Origin: Pseudomaricurvus hydrocarbonicus
GTDB taxonomy: Bacteria > Pseudomonadota > Gammaproteobacteria > Pseudomonadales > Cellvibrionaceae
Direction of reading: 5' to 3'
Assembly (NCBI RefSeq): GCF_011602365.1
Contig: NZ_JAAONZ010000022.1
Location: 19,481 to 83,480, forward strand
Length of the DNA: 64,000 bases
The number at the start of each line of letters is the position of its first letter. Within the stretch, counting starts at the first letter, position 1. The notes below the pieces were generated by a model, which had not been told where the DNA came from, did no database searches, and saw only the letters and a program-made list of their open reading frames with translations. Below, in pieces: positions 45,446-55,712 of this stretch. A program made the translations under genes and the position numbers.

Positions 45446-45836
45446 AGGATGTGTGTTTGGCCTTGATGAATACAATCAGTAACAGATTTTCTTATTATCA
45501 CTCGCGGTGAAATGGGGGAATCTGCGTTGCAAAAATAAGATTGTCTCTACGTATCTTTCCTTGATCACCAGAGGGTCTGCCGAGTGTGGCGATCCAGTCC
45601 GGGGTCGCTCAGGGCTCGTAGGAGCGGGCTGCAGCTCAAGTACGCAAAGCCTTATCCTAGCGAGTTACTGGAGCAGCATCAATACGCTGGTGGCGGAAAA
45701 CTGTGTTTTTATTCGATTCTCACGCGGGTTAGACGTTGTCGCATAAATTGCCAAAGAGTTTTCGTCCACAAACAACCCGTTTTTCCACTTCAGGAGCGGT
45801 TTGGTGCCCTCGCCGGGGTGGGGCGAGGGACTCTCA
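45446..45836. other. 391-bp region between slmA and argB without recognised gene
   Basis: Several short frames cross it, but none shows a ribosome site or family resemblance. No tRNA-like fold, terminator or repeat stands out. It must hold the slmA promoter (minus strand). Confidence 0.5.
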
Positions 45837-46754
<918 letters not shown>

Positions 46755-46839
46755 CTATTGGCAAAAAATAATATGATAGTGGAACGTCTTTCCGTAACCA
46801 GAGTGCCCTGTCAGGCGAGAGTCACTCTGGATAAAAAAT

Positions 46840-49359
46840 TTAAAAAGGCACATCCAGAGCGCTGTCGATCTTCAGCAGCTCTCGTTTAAACAATTGCTGC
46901 AGTTGCGCGAGCACAGCCTCGGTTTCCGCTTCAAAGCGCAGCGTTAAGGCGGCGGACGTGTTCGAGGCCCGAACCAGGCCCCAGCCTTTAGAGAAATCGA
47001 CCCGCAAGCCGTCAATGGTGATGGGCTTGCCGTTTTGAAAATCGCCCTGTTGTATCAGTTGTTCCACAATGGCGAACTTGCGCTCTTCAGCAACCGGTAT
47101 TTTCAGTTCCGGGGTGGAGGGCAGTACTGGAAAGCTCTCAAACAGGGAATCGATATCTTGATCCCGCAGCGTCATAATTTCAAGTAGACGAGCGGCGGCG
47201 TACATGCCGTCGTCAAAGCCGTACCAGCGATCTTTAATGAAGATATGCCCCGACATTTCCCCGCCAACCAGGGCACCGGTTTCCTGCATTTTGGTTTTCA
47301 TGTGGGAGTGGCCGGCTTTCCACATGATGGGGCGGCCGCCATAACTGCTCACCAGGGAGTTCAGTTCGCGGGTGCATTTGATGTCGAACAGCACATCGGC
47401 ACCGGGGTTGCGCGACACAATGTCTTTGGCAAACAGCATCAGCAGGCGGTCGGGCCAGAGGATCTGGCCTTTGGGGGTCACCACCACCAGGCGATCGCCG
47501 TCACCGTCAAAGGCCACGCCCAGATCCGCCTGGGTCGTTTGTACGGTGCGAATCAGGTCCTGCAGGTTAGCGACAATGGTGGGGTCCGGGTCGTGATTGG
47601 GGAAGCTGCCATCGAGCTCGCAATACAGGGGCACCACCTCGCAACCCAACTCCTCGAACAGCGAGGGGGCCACTCCCCCGGTGATGGCATTGCCGGCATC
47701 AATGACGAGCTTAACCTCACCCGCCAGTGCCACATCGGACAAAATTCGGTCGATGTAGGCCGGCATGATCTGCTGAGCCGTTTCGCTGCCCTCTCCTTGC
47801 GGAAAGTCCTGATCCTGAATGCGAGCTTTAATGTCCTGCACATCGTCGTCTACCAGAGTGTGACCGTTAATGACCATCTTAAAGCCGTTGTGTTCGGCGC
47901 TGTTGTGACTGGCGGTGACCATCACACCGCTGTTGCTGTCAGGGTGTTCACAGGTCGCAAAATACAGCAGGGGAGTTGGCACCGCGCCGAGGTTAAGGAC
48001 GTTACAGCCGGTACTTTTGACGCCCCGTATCAGCGCGTCACACAGCTCGGGGCTGTGGGTGCGCCCATCACGAGCAACCAGCAGTCTGCTTTCGCCAACC
48101 GCCAGGGCTGCACTGGCAACGGCCTTGCCGACTTGCTCGGCCAGTGCCACGGTAATTTGTTCGCCAGCCTTGCCGCGAATATCGTAAGCGCGAAAGATTT
48201 CCTCAGGCAGCGCGAAGCCGCAGCGGGACACTGCCGGCCGGGCAGCCGCTTCACGTCCGCCGGGGTCCGCAGCCGGTTGTTGTGACGTCACCGTTTCGGC
48301 CGGGGGGGCGTCTTGCAGGCCCAGCAGCTCTTCATCGTCGGCGTTAACCTGAATGTCGAGAATGTCCTGATCCCGGTAGGCAAAGGCGGCGGGGTCGGTG
48401 ATGTTGTTGGACGCCTGTGTCGAACGACCCTGACGCTGCGGATCGAATTTGCCCGTGAGCCAGAAGGCCAGCCACAGCCAGCCAGCACCGACACTCAGGT
48501 GGATGGCTATCAGCAGCAGCGGGCTTTGATTGGCCTGGGCAACCAGCTGGGCCGACGGTGTAAATTGCACCAGCCATTGACTGTTTTTCACCGGCACCTT
48601 GATGGTCGCCCCGGCGTCGCCCTGACTGGCGCTGAAAATAAGGGTGTCACTGCCCGGGTTGAGGCGCAGCAGTTCGGTTTTTCCCAATTCGGGGTCGGAG
48701 GTTTTGATGCGGTTAAACAGCTCCGTCGCCGGCAGGGTGGCCAAGAGTGTGCCGGTGACGGGCGCCTCTTCCTCCGCGTTTTTTTCCGTCATCGCGGCCT
48801 CAGCCGCCGGTGGCGCCACCGCGGGGATGAGCGCCGAAATAAAATGCAGGTACCACTGTTTGTCGACCCGCAGTGCTTCTGGTGCAACCGCTTCCCGTTT
48901 CTCGGTGCGGTTGATCATGTCCAGTTCGGTAAAGCTGAGTTTGTCGCCCTTGGGTGATGAGGAACCTTGGAGGTGCGAGAAATGATCGGTGCGGTCGAGC
49001 GACAGCAATTTGAAAGACAGCGCCTGTGGGTAGGCGGTCTGCAGGCTTTTCAGCAGCGTGGTGTTCAGGTCCGGGTCAGCAGACTGGAGCGCATCCACAG
49101 TGGCAGGGCGTTCGGTAAAGTAATCCAGCTGCTGCTGCTGTTCTTTAATGAATCTGGCAATGCCGGCGGCGTGTTTGCTGGCCTGCTGCTGGCTGAGTTG
49201 TTGCAAGCGCGTGTTTTCAACGCGGGTAACCCATGTGTCGTAGGACCACCAGGCACTGGCCAGAATCAAGCAAAGGGAAATCGCGAGGGCCGCTGTGGTG
49301 ATCATCGGCAGTTCAATGCTCAGAGCCGCTTTATTGTTGTTGTGTTTCTTTACCACCAC
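46840..49359 (-). CDS. algC: Phosphomannomutase/phosphoglucomutase with membrane-anchored N-terminal sensor-like domain
   Basis: About 839 residues. The C-terminal 450 are a complete alpha-D-phosphohexomutase: FRAYDIRGKAGEQ, catalytic TASHN (S484), metal loop DGDGD (D618/620/622), GGEMSGHI sugar loop. It makes Man-1-P or Glc-1-P for LPS and exopolysaccharide. The first 380 residues contain TM1 (about 20-40), a periplasmic domain, TM2 (about 278-300) and a Pro/Asp-rich linker; this long form is known for algC of Pseudomonas relatives. The start is uncertain: GTG 49359 follows AAGGA by 7 nt, TTG 49383 is also open. In P. aeruginosa algC is a target of the sRNA ErsA. Confidence 0.92.
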   Translation of the reverse strand: MVVKKHNNNKAALSIELPMITTAALAISLCLILASAWWSYDTWVTRVENTRLQQLSQQQASKHAAGIARFIKEQQQQLDYFTERPATVDALQSADPDLNTTLLKSLQTAYPQALSFKLLSLDRTDHFSHLQGSSSPKGDKLSFTELDMINRTEKREAVAPEALRVDKQWYLHFISALIPAVAPPAAEAAMTEKNAEEEAPVTGTLLATLPATELFNRIKTSDPELGKTELLRLNPGSDTLIFSASQGDAGATIKVPVKNSQWLVQFTPSAQLVAQANQSPLLLIAIHLSVGAGWLWLAFWLTGKFDPQRQGRSTQASNNITDPAAFAYRDQDILDIQVNADDEELLGLQDAPPAETVTSQQPAADPGGREAAARPAVSRCGFALPEEIFRAYDIRGKAGEQITVALAEQVGKAVASAALAVGESRLLVARDGRTHSPELCDALIRGVKSTGCNVLNLGAVPTPLLYFATCEHPDSNSGVMVTASHNSAEHNGFKMVINGHTLVDDDVQDIKARIQDQDFPQGEGSETAQQIMPAYIDRILSDVALAGEVKLVIDAGNAITGGVAPSLFEELGCEVVPLYCELDGSFPNHDPDPTIVANLQDLIRTVQTTQADLGVAFDGDGDRLVVVTPKGQILWPDRLLMLFAKDIVSRNPGADVLFDIKCTRELNSLVSSYGGRPIMWKAGHSHMKTKMQETGALVGGEMSGHIFIKDRWYGFDDGMYAAARLLEIMTLRDQDIDSLFESFPVLPSTPELKIPVAEERKFAIVEQLIQQGDFQNGKPITIDGLRVDFSKGWGLVRASNTSAALTLRFEAETEAVLAQLQQLFKRELLKIDSALDVPF

Positions 49360-49509
49360 AGGGAGTTCCTTATTGTTGATCAACCATTATCCAGTCGCTG
49401 CACACCGGGGAGCGACCCAAGCTTTTATCGTGCCGGTTCTGGCAGGGTTTCAAGTTAGAGAGAATACGTCACGTGCCGGGAACCGCGCTGGCACGGCCTG
49501 CAGACCGTC

Positions 49510-50712
49510 CTACGAGTTGTTGAGCTGGTCAGCCAGACGCTGGATCAGTTCCCGGCCGAGCTGGGCTTTGCTGCGCTGCGCCAGGGCTTCTTCGCGGTCC
49601 GCCCAGACGACGGTGACGGCGTTGTCATCGCTGTTAAAGCCAATGCCGGTTTGTGACACATCATTGGCAATCACCACATCGAGCTTCTTGCGGGTCAGCT
49701 TGTCACGGGCATAGCTGATCACATCCTGAGTTTCCGCGGCGAACCCCACGGTCATTGGCCGCGGACGGCTGGCGGCAACGGCGGTGACAATGTCGGGATT
49801 CTTGACCAGTTCAATGGACATGGTGTCCTGGCCGGTCTTTTTGATTTTCTGCTCGGCCGCGCTGGCCGGGCGATAGTCGGCGACCGCGGCCGAGGCGATA
49901 AACAGGTCGCAGTCTGACAGCGAACTCATGGCGGCATCGTACATTTCCTGGGCGCTGTTGATGCTGACAAAATGGCAGCGTTGCGGTGGCGCCAAATTGG
50001 TGGGGCCGCTGATCAGGGTGACGTTGGCGCCGGCCTCAATGGCGGCCTGGGCGAGGGCATAGCCCATTTTGCCGGAGCTGTGATTGCTGATGTAGCGCAC
50101 CGGGTCGATGGCCTCACGGGTCGGGCCGGCGGTAATCACGACGGATTTACCGGACAGTTCGCCGCGACTGAACTGGCGGGCCGTTAAATCGGCCAGCTCG
50201 GTAGGCTCCAGCATGCGTCCGGGGCCCACATCGCCGCAGGCCTGCGACCCTTCGGCGGGCCCAAAACAGAGAATGTTGCGATTGGCCAGTTGCGCCAGGT
50301 TGTCCTGAGTGGCCGGGCTGTGCCACATGCCCTGGTTCATGGCCGGTGCCAGACAGATCGGGGCCGCGGTGGCCAGGCACACGGTGGTGAGCAAATCGTC
50401 ACCCTGGCCGGCGACCAGACGGGCAATAAAGTCGGCGGTGGCCGGAGCCACCAGCAACAGGTCGGCCCAGCGGGCCAGCTCGATATGCCCCATACCGGCT
50501 TCGGCCTCCGGGTCGAGCAGGGTGGTGTGCACCGGGTTCCCCGACAGGGCTTGCAGGGTCAGCGGGGTGATGAATTCTTGCGCCGCCGGCGTCATGATGA
50601 CCCGGACATCGGCCCCCAGATCCTGCAGTCGACGAATCAGCTCTGCGCTCTTGTAGGCGGCAATGCCGCCAGTGACGCCGAGCAAAATCTGTTTGTTGGT
50701 CAAGGAACTCAT
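49510..50712 (-). CDS. coaBC: Bifunctional phosphopantothenoylcysteine decarboxylase/synthetase
   Basis: 400 residues. N-terminal CoaC flavoprotein decarboxylase (GVTGGIAAYKSAELIR; APAMNQGMW; EGSQACGDVGPGRM with the catalytic cysteine near 158-160), then CoaB synthetase (GKSVVITAGPTREAIDPVRYI, NHSSGKMGYALA; KIKKTGQDTMSIEL). Two steps of coenzyme A synthesis. Divergent from radC, as in E. coli (dfp-radC). A dut gene, which lies between coaBC and algC in Pseudomonas, is absent here; the 150-bp gap has no gene. Confidence 0.97.
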   Translation of the reverse strand: MSSLTNKQILLGVTGGIAAYKSAELIRRLQDLGADVRVIMTPAAQEFITPLTLQALSGNPVHTTLLDPEAEAGMGHIELARWADLLLVAPATADFIARLVAGQGDDLLTTVCLATAAPICLAPAMNQGMWHSPATQDNLAQLANRNILCFGPAEGSQACGDVGPGRMLEPTELADLTARQFSRGELSGKSVVITAGPTREAIDPVRYISNHSSGKMGYALAQAAIEAGANVTLISGPTNLAPPQRCHFVSINSAQEMYDAAMSSLSDCDLFIASAAVADYRPASAAEQKIKKTGQDTMSIELVKNPDIVTAVAASRPRPMTVGFAAETQDVISYARDKLTRKKLDVVIANDVSQTGIGFNSDDNAVTVVWADREEALAQRSKAQLGRELIQRLADQLNNS

Positions 50713-50933
50713 ACTTTCTTCCAGCTGGCGGGAGTGGCTAAATGGCGCTTAAGATACCATTGCTGCGGGCTGCGATGAAGCCGGGGTCGAAATAAAGGTC
50801 ACATAAAGCCTCTTTTGCGAGCTTGGTCCCGGGGTGGGGCTGTGGGAAGGGGGCAGAGAGCTTCGCCACCTGGGTTTAGGGCGACGTCAGGCATACCACT
50901 CAGTAAACAACACCACAGGGATGTGAAACACGA

Positions 50934-51608
50934 ATGAGCATACGACATTGGCCGGCCACGGAGCGGCCGCGGGAGAAGTTGTTGAGTCGAGGGGCCGGGT
51001 CGCTGTCGGACGCCGAATTGCTGGCGATTTTCCTGCGCACCGGCTGCGCCGGCAAATCGGCGGTGGATCTGGCCCGCGATCTGCTGACCAGTTTTGGGGG
51101 CCTGCGGCAGATCCTGGAGTCCGACCGGCAGTCCTTCTGTGCCGCCCATGGGCTGGGGGATGCCAAGTTCAGCCAGTTGCAGGCGGTGCTCGAAATGGGG
51201 CGCCGTCACCTGTCCTCGGTGATGGAACAGGCGCCGGGGTTTGAAAATCCACAGATGGTGAAAGATTATCTGCGCGCGGAGTTGCGGCACCGGCCGCGGG
51301 AAATCTTCAGCGTGCTGCTGCTGGACAATCAGCACCGCTTGCTGGGCTACCACGAATTGTTTCAGGGCACCATTGATGCCGCCAGCGTGTACCCTCGGGA
51401 GGTGGTTAAGCTGGCGCTGGCTCACAACGCGGCTGCGGTGATTCTGGCCCACAACCACCCCTCCGGGGTGGCTGAGCCGAGTCAGGCCGACAAGCGCATT
51501 ACAGAGCGCCTGCAGCAGGCTTTGGGGTTGGTGGACATTCGGGTGCTGGATCACATGGTGGTGGGCGAAGCTCAGGTGCTGTCGTTTGCGGAGCGGGGGT
51601 TGCTGTGA
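50934..51608 (+). CDS. radC: RadC-family JAB1/MPN domain protein
   Basis: 224 residues (E. coli 222). N-terminal UPF0758/helix-hairpin-helix part ([21 protein letters not shown]) and C-terminal JAMM metalloprotease-like domain with [14 protein letters not shown] (H-x-H and D ligands present). Despite the name, no DNA repair role is proven. Conserved position between coaBC and rpmB. Confidence 0.95.
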   Translation: MSIRHWPATERPREKLLSRGAGSLSDAELLAIFLRTGCAGKSAVDLARDLLTSFGGLRQILESDRQSFCAAHGLGDAKFSQLQAVLEMGRRHLSSVMEQAPGFENPQMVKDYLRAELRHRPREIFSVLLLDNQHRLLGYHELFQGTIDAASVYPREVVKLALAHNAAAVILAHNHPSGVAEPSQADKRITERLQQALGLVDIRVLDHMVVGEAQVLSFAERGLL

Positions 51609-52019
51609 AACCTGCCAAGATCGTTGAAATGAAATGGGGGACAGGTGAGAGGGACAGGTGAGAGGGGCAGGAAGAGGGAGCACGGGACAGGGCTGTTTGC
51701 CGTGGTGCCCCGCCGCCCTGTGGATTGAGCCGTGTGCCTGGGGGGTATACGGGTGCAAAAGGTCGAAAATGGCCTGAGAAAAGTTGCACAAAAAAACAGC
51801 TAATATTTGCTATTGCTGAACTGTTCTGGTATAAAACGCCGCTCTCTGTGACTGGCCCGAAAAATTTTTAGGCTGGCTGCTTGAATCAGGGCTCCAGCCG
51901 ACGCGTTCTTGCGACGGATACGGCCCAGTTTGAAGGCCTTTAAAAGTCGCCGTTTTGATTAAAGATTCGATGAATTGCTGTTCGGCAGCAATGACCTGTT
52001 TAAAGATGAGGCAATAAAG
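51609..52019. promoter_or_regulatory. rpmBG promoter and long leader; 13-bp direct repeat
   Basis: A 13-bp unit GGGACAGGTGAGA occurs twice perfectly (51638-51650, 51651-51663), and a third degenerate unit follows. A good sigma-70 promoter, TTGCTA (51807-51812), 17-nt spacer, TATAAA (51830-51835), would start a transcript near 51842 with a leader of about 178 nt before rpmB. The leader contains a GGCTGG/CCAGCC hairpin (about 51871-51898), which could support ribosomal-protein autoregulation. Confidence 0.65.
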
Positions 52020-52256
52020 ATGTCCAAGGTATGTCAGGTAACTGGTAAGCGTCCAGTAACCGGTAACAATGTATCTCACGCAAAAAACCACACCAAACGT
52101 CGTTTTTTGCCAAACCTGCACTCTCACCGTTTTTGGGTTGAGTCCGAGAAGCGTTTTGTGAAACTTCGTGTTTCCTCTAAAGGTATGCGCATTATCGACA
52201 AGAAAGGCATTGAAAGTGTCTTGTCTGATATCCGTACACGCGGCGAGAAGGTATAA
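52020..52256 (+). CDS. rpmB: 50S ribosomal protein L28
   Basis: 78 residues, full length. Begins [20 protein letters not shown] and ends with the typical [11 protein letters not shown] 52020 follows GATGAGG; the longer open frame from 51975 is not family-like. Co-transcribed with rpmG, 11 bp downstream. Confidence 0.98.
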   Translation: MSKVCQVTGKRPVTGNNVSHAKNHTKRRFLPNLHSHRFWVESEKRFVKLRVSSKGMRIIDKKGIESVLSDIRTRGEKV

Positions 52257-52267
52257 GGAACTGAATC

Positions 52268-52435
52268 ATGGCTAAAGGTGCACGCGATAAAATCCGTTTG
52301 AACTCCAGCGCTGGTACTGGTCACTTCTACACGACCGACAAGAACAAGCGCAACACTCCTGAAAAAATGGAGATGAAAAAGTACGATCCCGTTGCTCGTA
52401 AGCACGTGATGTACAAAGAGGGCAAAATTAAGTAA
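52268..52435 (+). CDS. rpmG: 50S ribosomal protein L33
   Basis: 55 residues, same length as E. coli L33. Starts [20 protein letters not shown] and ends VMYKEGKIK, the cysteine-free form of L33 (no zinc ribbon CxxC). AAGGA lies 7 nt upstream of the ATG. Ends at a Rho-independent terminator. Confidence 0.97.
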   Translation: MAKGARDKIRLNSSAGTGHFYTTDKNKRNTPEKMEMKKYDPVARKHVMYKEGKIK

Positions 52436-52461
52436 GAGTAATCTCTGCTTAATTGCCTCAG

Positions 52462-52489
52462 AAAAGCCCGGCCTCGTGTCGGGCTTTTT
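52462..52489 (+). terminator. Rho-independent terminator of rpmBG
   Basis: AAAAGCCCG/CGGGCTTTT stem (52462-52470, 52480-52488), 9-nt loop, short T-run. Confidence 0.92.
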
Positions 52490-52506
52490 GCGTCTGGGGG
52501 GGCCGT

Positions 52507-52602
52507 GTTGTTGAAGCTGTTGTTAAAGCTGTTGTTGAAACCGTCGTTAAAACCGCCGTTGAAACCGTCGTTGAAGCTGTCGTGGCGACTGTCGCGGTGA
52601 GG
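52507..52602. repeat. 12-bp minisatellite upstream of mutM
   Basis: Eight consecutive 12-bp units, consensus GTYGTTGAARCY, perfectly in register. Units 1-6 differ by one to four bases; units 7-8 are degenerate. Read on the plus strand they encode a VVEAVVKAVVET-like pattern, but no ribosome site or gene supports translation. The array fills the gap between the rpmG terminator and the mutM start 23 bp later. Confidence 0.93.
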
Positions 52603-52625
52603 GACAGTCTGACCGGAGTTGTTTT

Positions 52626-53441
52626 ATGCCAGAGTTGCCGGAAGTAGAAACCACCTGCCGGGGGATTGCGCCCCATGTAGTCAATAAAATCGTGCAAGCG
52701 GTGGTGGTGCGCCAACCGCAGTTGCGCTGGCCGGTGCCTGCCAATCTGGCGGAGCAGGTGGTGGGTCAGAAACTGCTGGGTGTGACACGTCGCGGTAAGT
52801 ATCTGGTGCTCCGCTTTGCCACTGGCCATATGCTGGTGCATTTGGGCATGTCGGGGAACTTGCGGGTGGTGGCACGTCGTGAGGACCCGGGTTACCACGA
52901 TCATGTGGACATCGATTTCGGCGCTCAATGTGTGCTGCGCCTGAACGACCCGCGGCGCTTCGGGGCGGTGCTGTGGACATCCGCTCCTCTGCTGGAGCAC
53001 GAGCTGCTGGCGCACCTGGGGCCAGAGCCGCTGGAAGCGCTGTTCGACGCGGATTACCTGTATCAGCGCTCGCGCAAGCGCAAGCTGGCGATCAAGGCCT
53101 TCATCATGGACAGTAAGGTGGTGGTGGGGGTGGGTAATATCTACGCCAATGAAGCCCTGCACGCCGCCGGCATCCGCCCCACCCGCGCGGCCGGCACCGT
53201 CTCCCGGGCGGCGATGGAGCGGCTGGTGAGCGAAATCAAGCAGGTGCTGGCGCGCGCCATTGAGCAGGGCGGTACGACCCTCAAGGACTTTGTCGGTGGC
53301 GATGGCAAGCCGGGCTATTTTCAGCAGCAGCTGCTGGTCTACGGTCGCCAGGGGCAGCCCTGCAGGGGCTGCAAGAAGCCGCTGAAGGAAGTTCGGTTGG
53401 GGCAAAGGTCGACTGTGTACTGTACGAGCTGTCAGCGCTAG
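52626..53441 (+). CDS. mutM: Formamidopyrimidine-DNA glycosylase
   Basis: 271 residues (E. coli 269). Base-excision repair of 8-oxoguanine and formamidopyrimidines. The catalytic N-terminus PELPEVETT (P2, E3) is intact, as is the conserved K (about 57) in GVTRRGKYL. The C-terminal zinc finger has CRGC and CTSC. Its position after rpmBG matches E. coli. No obvious ribosome site; upstream is the minisatellite array. Confidence 0.97.
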   Translation: MPELPEVETTCRGIAPHVVNKIVQAVVVRQPQLRWPVPANLAEQVVGQKLLGVTRRGKYLVLRFATGHMLVHLGMSGNLRVVARREDPGYHDHVDIDFGAQCVLRLNDPRRFGAVLWTSAPLLEHELLAHLGPEPLEALFDADYLYQRSRKRKLAIKAFIMDSKVVVGVGNIYANEALHAAGIRPTRAAGTVSRAAMERLVSEIKQVLARAIEQGGTTLKDFVGGDGKPGYFQQQLLVYGRQGQPCRGCKKPLKEVRLGQRSTVYCTSCQR

Positions 53442-53529
53442 GGCTACAATGGCGAACAAAGGCGTGGCGTGAGTTTGGGCGCCAACCCGCAATCCCGTTT
53501 AAGAGTCAATGAAGAATAAGGAGTGTCCT

Positions 53530-53853
53530 GTGTTGAAAACATCCCAATGGTGTAAAGCCGCCGCGCTGGCTGCGGTGCTGGCCGTTAGCCCCCTGAGCAT
53601 GGCCGCAGGCATCAATACGGTTGAGGAAGAGCCGACCGCACTCGCCATGATGGGAGACCTGGTCATTGTGCGCCCAGTGATGCTGGCAACCACGGTTGTG
53701 GGCTCTGCGGTGTGGCTGGTGTCTTTACCTTTCTCGGCGGCTGCGGGCAATGCGATGCAGGCGGCGGACACGCTGGTGGTTGGTCCGGCCGAGACCACAT
53801 TCTTCCGCTGTTTGGGGTGTACCCGTCCAGGTTACCGGGTTACCAGCGAGTAA
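53530..53853 (+). CDS. Small exported or membrane protein of unknown function
   Basis: 107 residues from a GTG start, supported by AAGGAG 6 nt upstream; an ATG at 53509 is in frame but has a poorer context. Signal peptide MLKTSQWCKAAALAAVLAVSPLSMAAG, one further hydrophobic segment (about 45-70, VRPVMLATTVVGSAVWLVSL), and a C-terminal pair of cysteines (FRCLGCTRPGY). Similar short genes are often named multidrug transporter without evidence. Lies between mutM and coaD. The following 211 bp carry TGCCAGGCCGG twice and no gene. Confidence 0.7.
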   Translation: MLKTSQWCKAAALAAVLAVSPLSMAAGINTVEEEPTALAMMGDLVIVRPVMLATTVVGSAVWLVSLPFSAAAGNAMQAADTLVVGPAETTFFRCLGCTRPGYRVTSE

Positions 53854-54064
53854 TTCGACACCCGCTGCCATCCGCTGCTGACTTAAGGCACCAGATGGCA
53901 GCGCGGTGCAGGGGTACTGCTGCCAGGCCGGTGATGCTAAATACCAGCACCGGTGGTGCCAGTGCCAGGCCGGCGACTACGGCCAGACAGGCTTGCTGCA
54001 GGCAATGGCCTGCCATTGCCCTGCTTGAAGGGGGGGCAGTAGCAGCCTGCTGGAGGCACGGATT

Positions 54065-54577
<513 letters not shown>

Positions 54578-54652
54578 TTAGGTGATTCGGGGTAGCCCCT
54601 TATAAAGAGGCGCGATGGTAAACAATTTGCGCGACCAGTACAAAACCTATGC

Positions 54653-54680
54653 GGAACTTTTTCACTAAATTCACCCCAAA
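54653..54680 (+). promoter_or_regulatory. Weak sigma-E-like promoter between coaD and rsmD
   Basis: -35 GGAACTT (54653-54659), 16-nt spacer, CCAAA (54676-54680), which departs from TCnnA at the first base. Downstream lie a C-rich stretch (TTCCTCCCCCAATG, 54690-54703) and two small hairpins (GTCC/GGAC, GACAAG/CTTGTC), but no terminator before rsmD antisense. May be chance. Confidence 0.3.
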
Positions 54681-54816
54681 TGGCTGAAATTCCTCCCCCA
54701 ATGTAAATGTTTTTACGTCCAGAGAGGACAAGATTGCTTGTCAGATCCCCCGGCCGTTTGTCTTCAGGGTCAGCCCACTGCAGGCCCGGCGACTGATTTT
54801 GCCGCCAAGCAGGGGC

Positions 54817-55416
54817 TCATTCCCGGTAAAACAGCCGAAAGCTGACGTCGCCGGCGTGCTTTTCGCGGTGGAGGTGCCAGTTGGCCGGTATGTTCAGTGG
54901 CAGGTGTTTGGGGGTTTCAATATAAATGGCCGCGCCGTCGCTGAGCCATTGATGATCTTCCAGGGCGGTGATGGTGGCTTGCCAGAAGTCGTGTTGAAAC
55001 GGTGGGTCGACAAAGACAATGTCAAAGGTCGCTGAGGGCGGGGTGGGGCGTTGCAGCCAGCTCAGGCTGTCAGTCTGTACCAGCTGCGCCTGGGGGCACT
55101 GCAGCAGGGACAGGTTGTGTCGGATTTGTGCCGCCGCCTGAGGGTTCAGTTCCAGCAGGGTGGCGGATTTCGCCCCCCGCGACAGGGCCTCCAGGGCCAG
55201 GGCGCCGGAGCCACTGAACACATCCAGGCAGTTGGCGCCGGGTAAATCGGGCATCAGCCAGTTAAACAGCGTTTCGCGGATGCGATCGCCTGTGGGTCGC
55301 AACCCGTCGGCACTGACAAACGGGAGTTTGCGGCCGCGCCATTGGCCGCCGATGATGCGCAGGGTCTGGCTGCCAGATTGTTTGGGGGTGGATTTAGCGG
55401 GGCGTGGTTTATTCAA
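54817..55416 (-). CDS. rsmD: 16S rRNA m2G966 methyltransferase
   Basis: About 199 residues from a TTG at 55416 (E. coli RsmD 198). Motif I DVFSGSGALALEAL, then the catalytic VFVDPPF; N-terminal IIGGQWRGRKLPF is typical. The frame is open to 55632 with an ATG at 55503, so the start is uncertain; the extra residues are low-complexity. Divergent from ftsY, as in E. coli. Confidence 0.93.
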   Translation of the reverse strand: MNKPRPAKSTPKQSGSQTLRIIGGQWRGRKLPFVSADGLRPTGDRIRETLFNWLMPDLPGANCLDVFSGSGALALEALSRGAKSATLLELNPQAAAQIRHNLSLLQCPQAQLVQTDSLSWLQRPTPPSATFDIVFVDPPFQHDFWQATITALEDHQWLSDGAAIYIETPKHLPLNIPANWHLHREKHAGDVSFRLFYRE

Positions 55417-55712
55417 CGTGGCGCTCTCGAATCTTGGGGCTCTGTCAGAGCTGGGGTTCAGGTTTGTATGGTAGGATGCATGGAGTTGGCTGCTCCCGGG
55501 CATCGGCAATAGCCGTGATCCTCCCGTCAGGAGTGACAGGCGTTTGGCCTTTTGGGGGTCCGCTCGGGATCTGCCAAAAGTGGGGGCTGCCACAAAGCCT
55601 AGTATGCCGGTAAAATGCCGGTTTTTCAGCATTCACCGGATGTCATAGCAGCGACTTGCCCCGGTTGTCATGAGAACGACGGTCGTTTGAACGGTTTGAG
55701 GTCAAATTCATA

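Noticed and set aside
45446..45836. Possible decayed gene between slmA and argB
   Set aside because: Several short frames exist but none resembles a family expected here (for example pyrE or rph); no evidence beyond open frame.
52453..52647. 64-codon frame across the 12-bp repeats encoding a valine-rich periodic peptide
   Set aside because: It begins inside the rpmG terminator, has no ribosome site and overlaps the mutM start in another frame; the periodicity comes from the DNA repeat.
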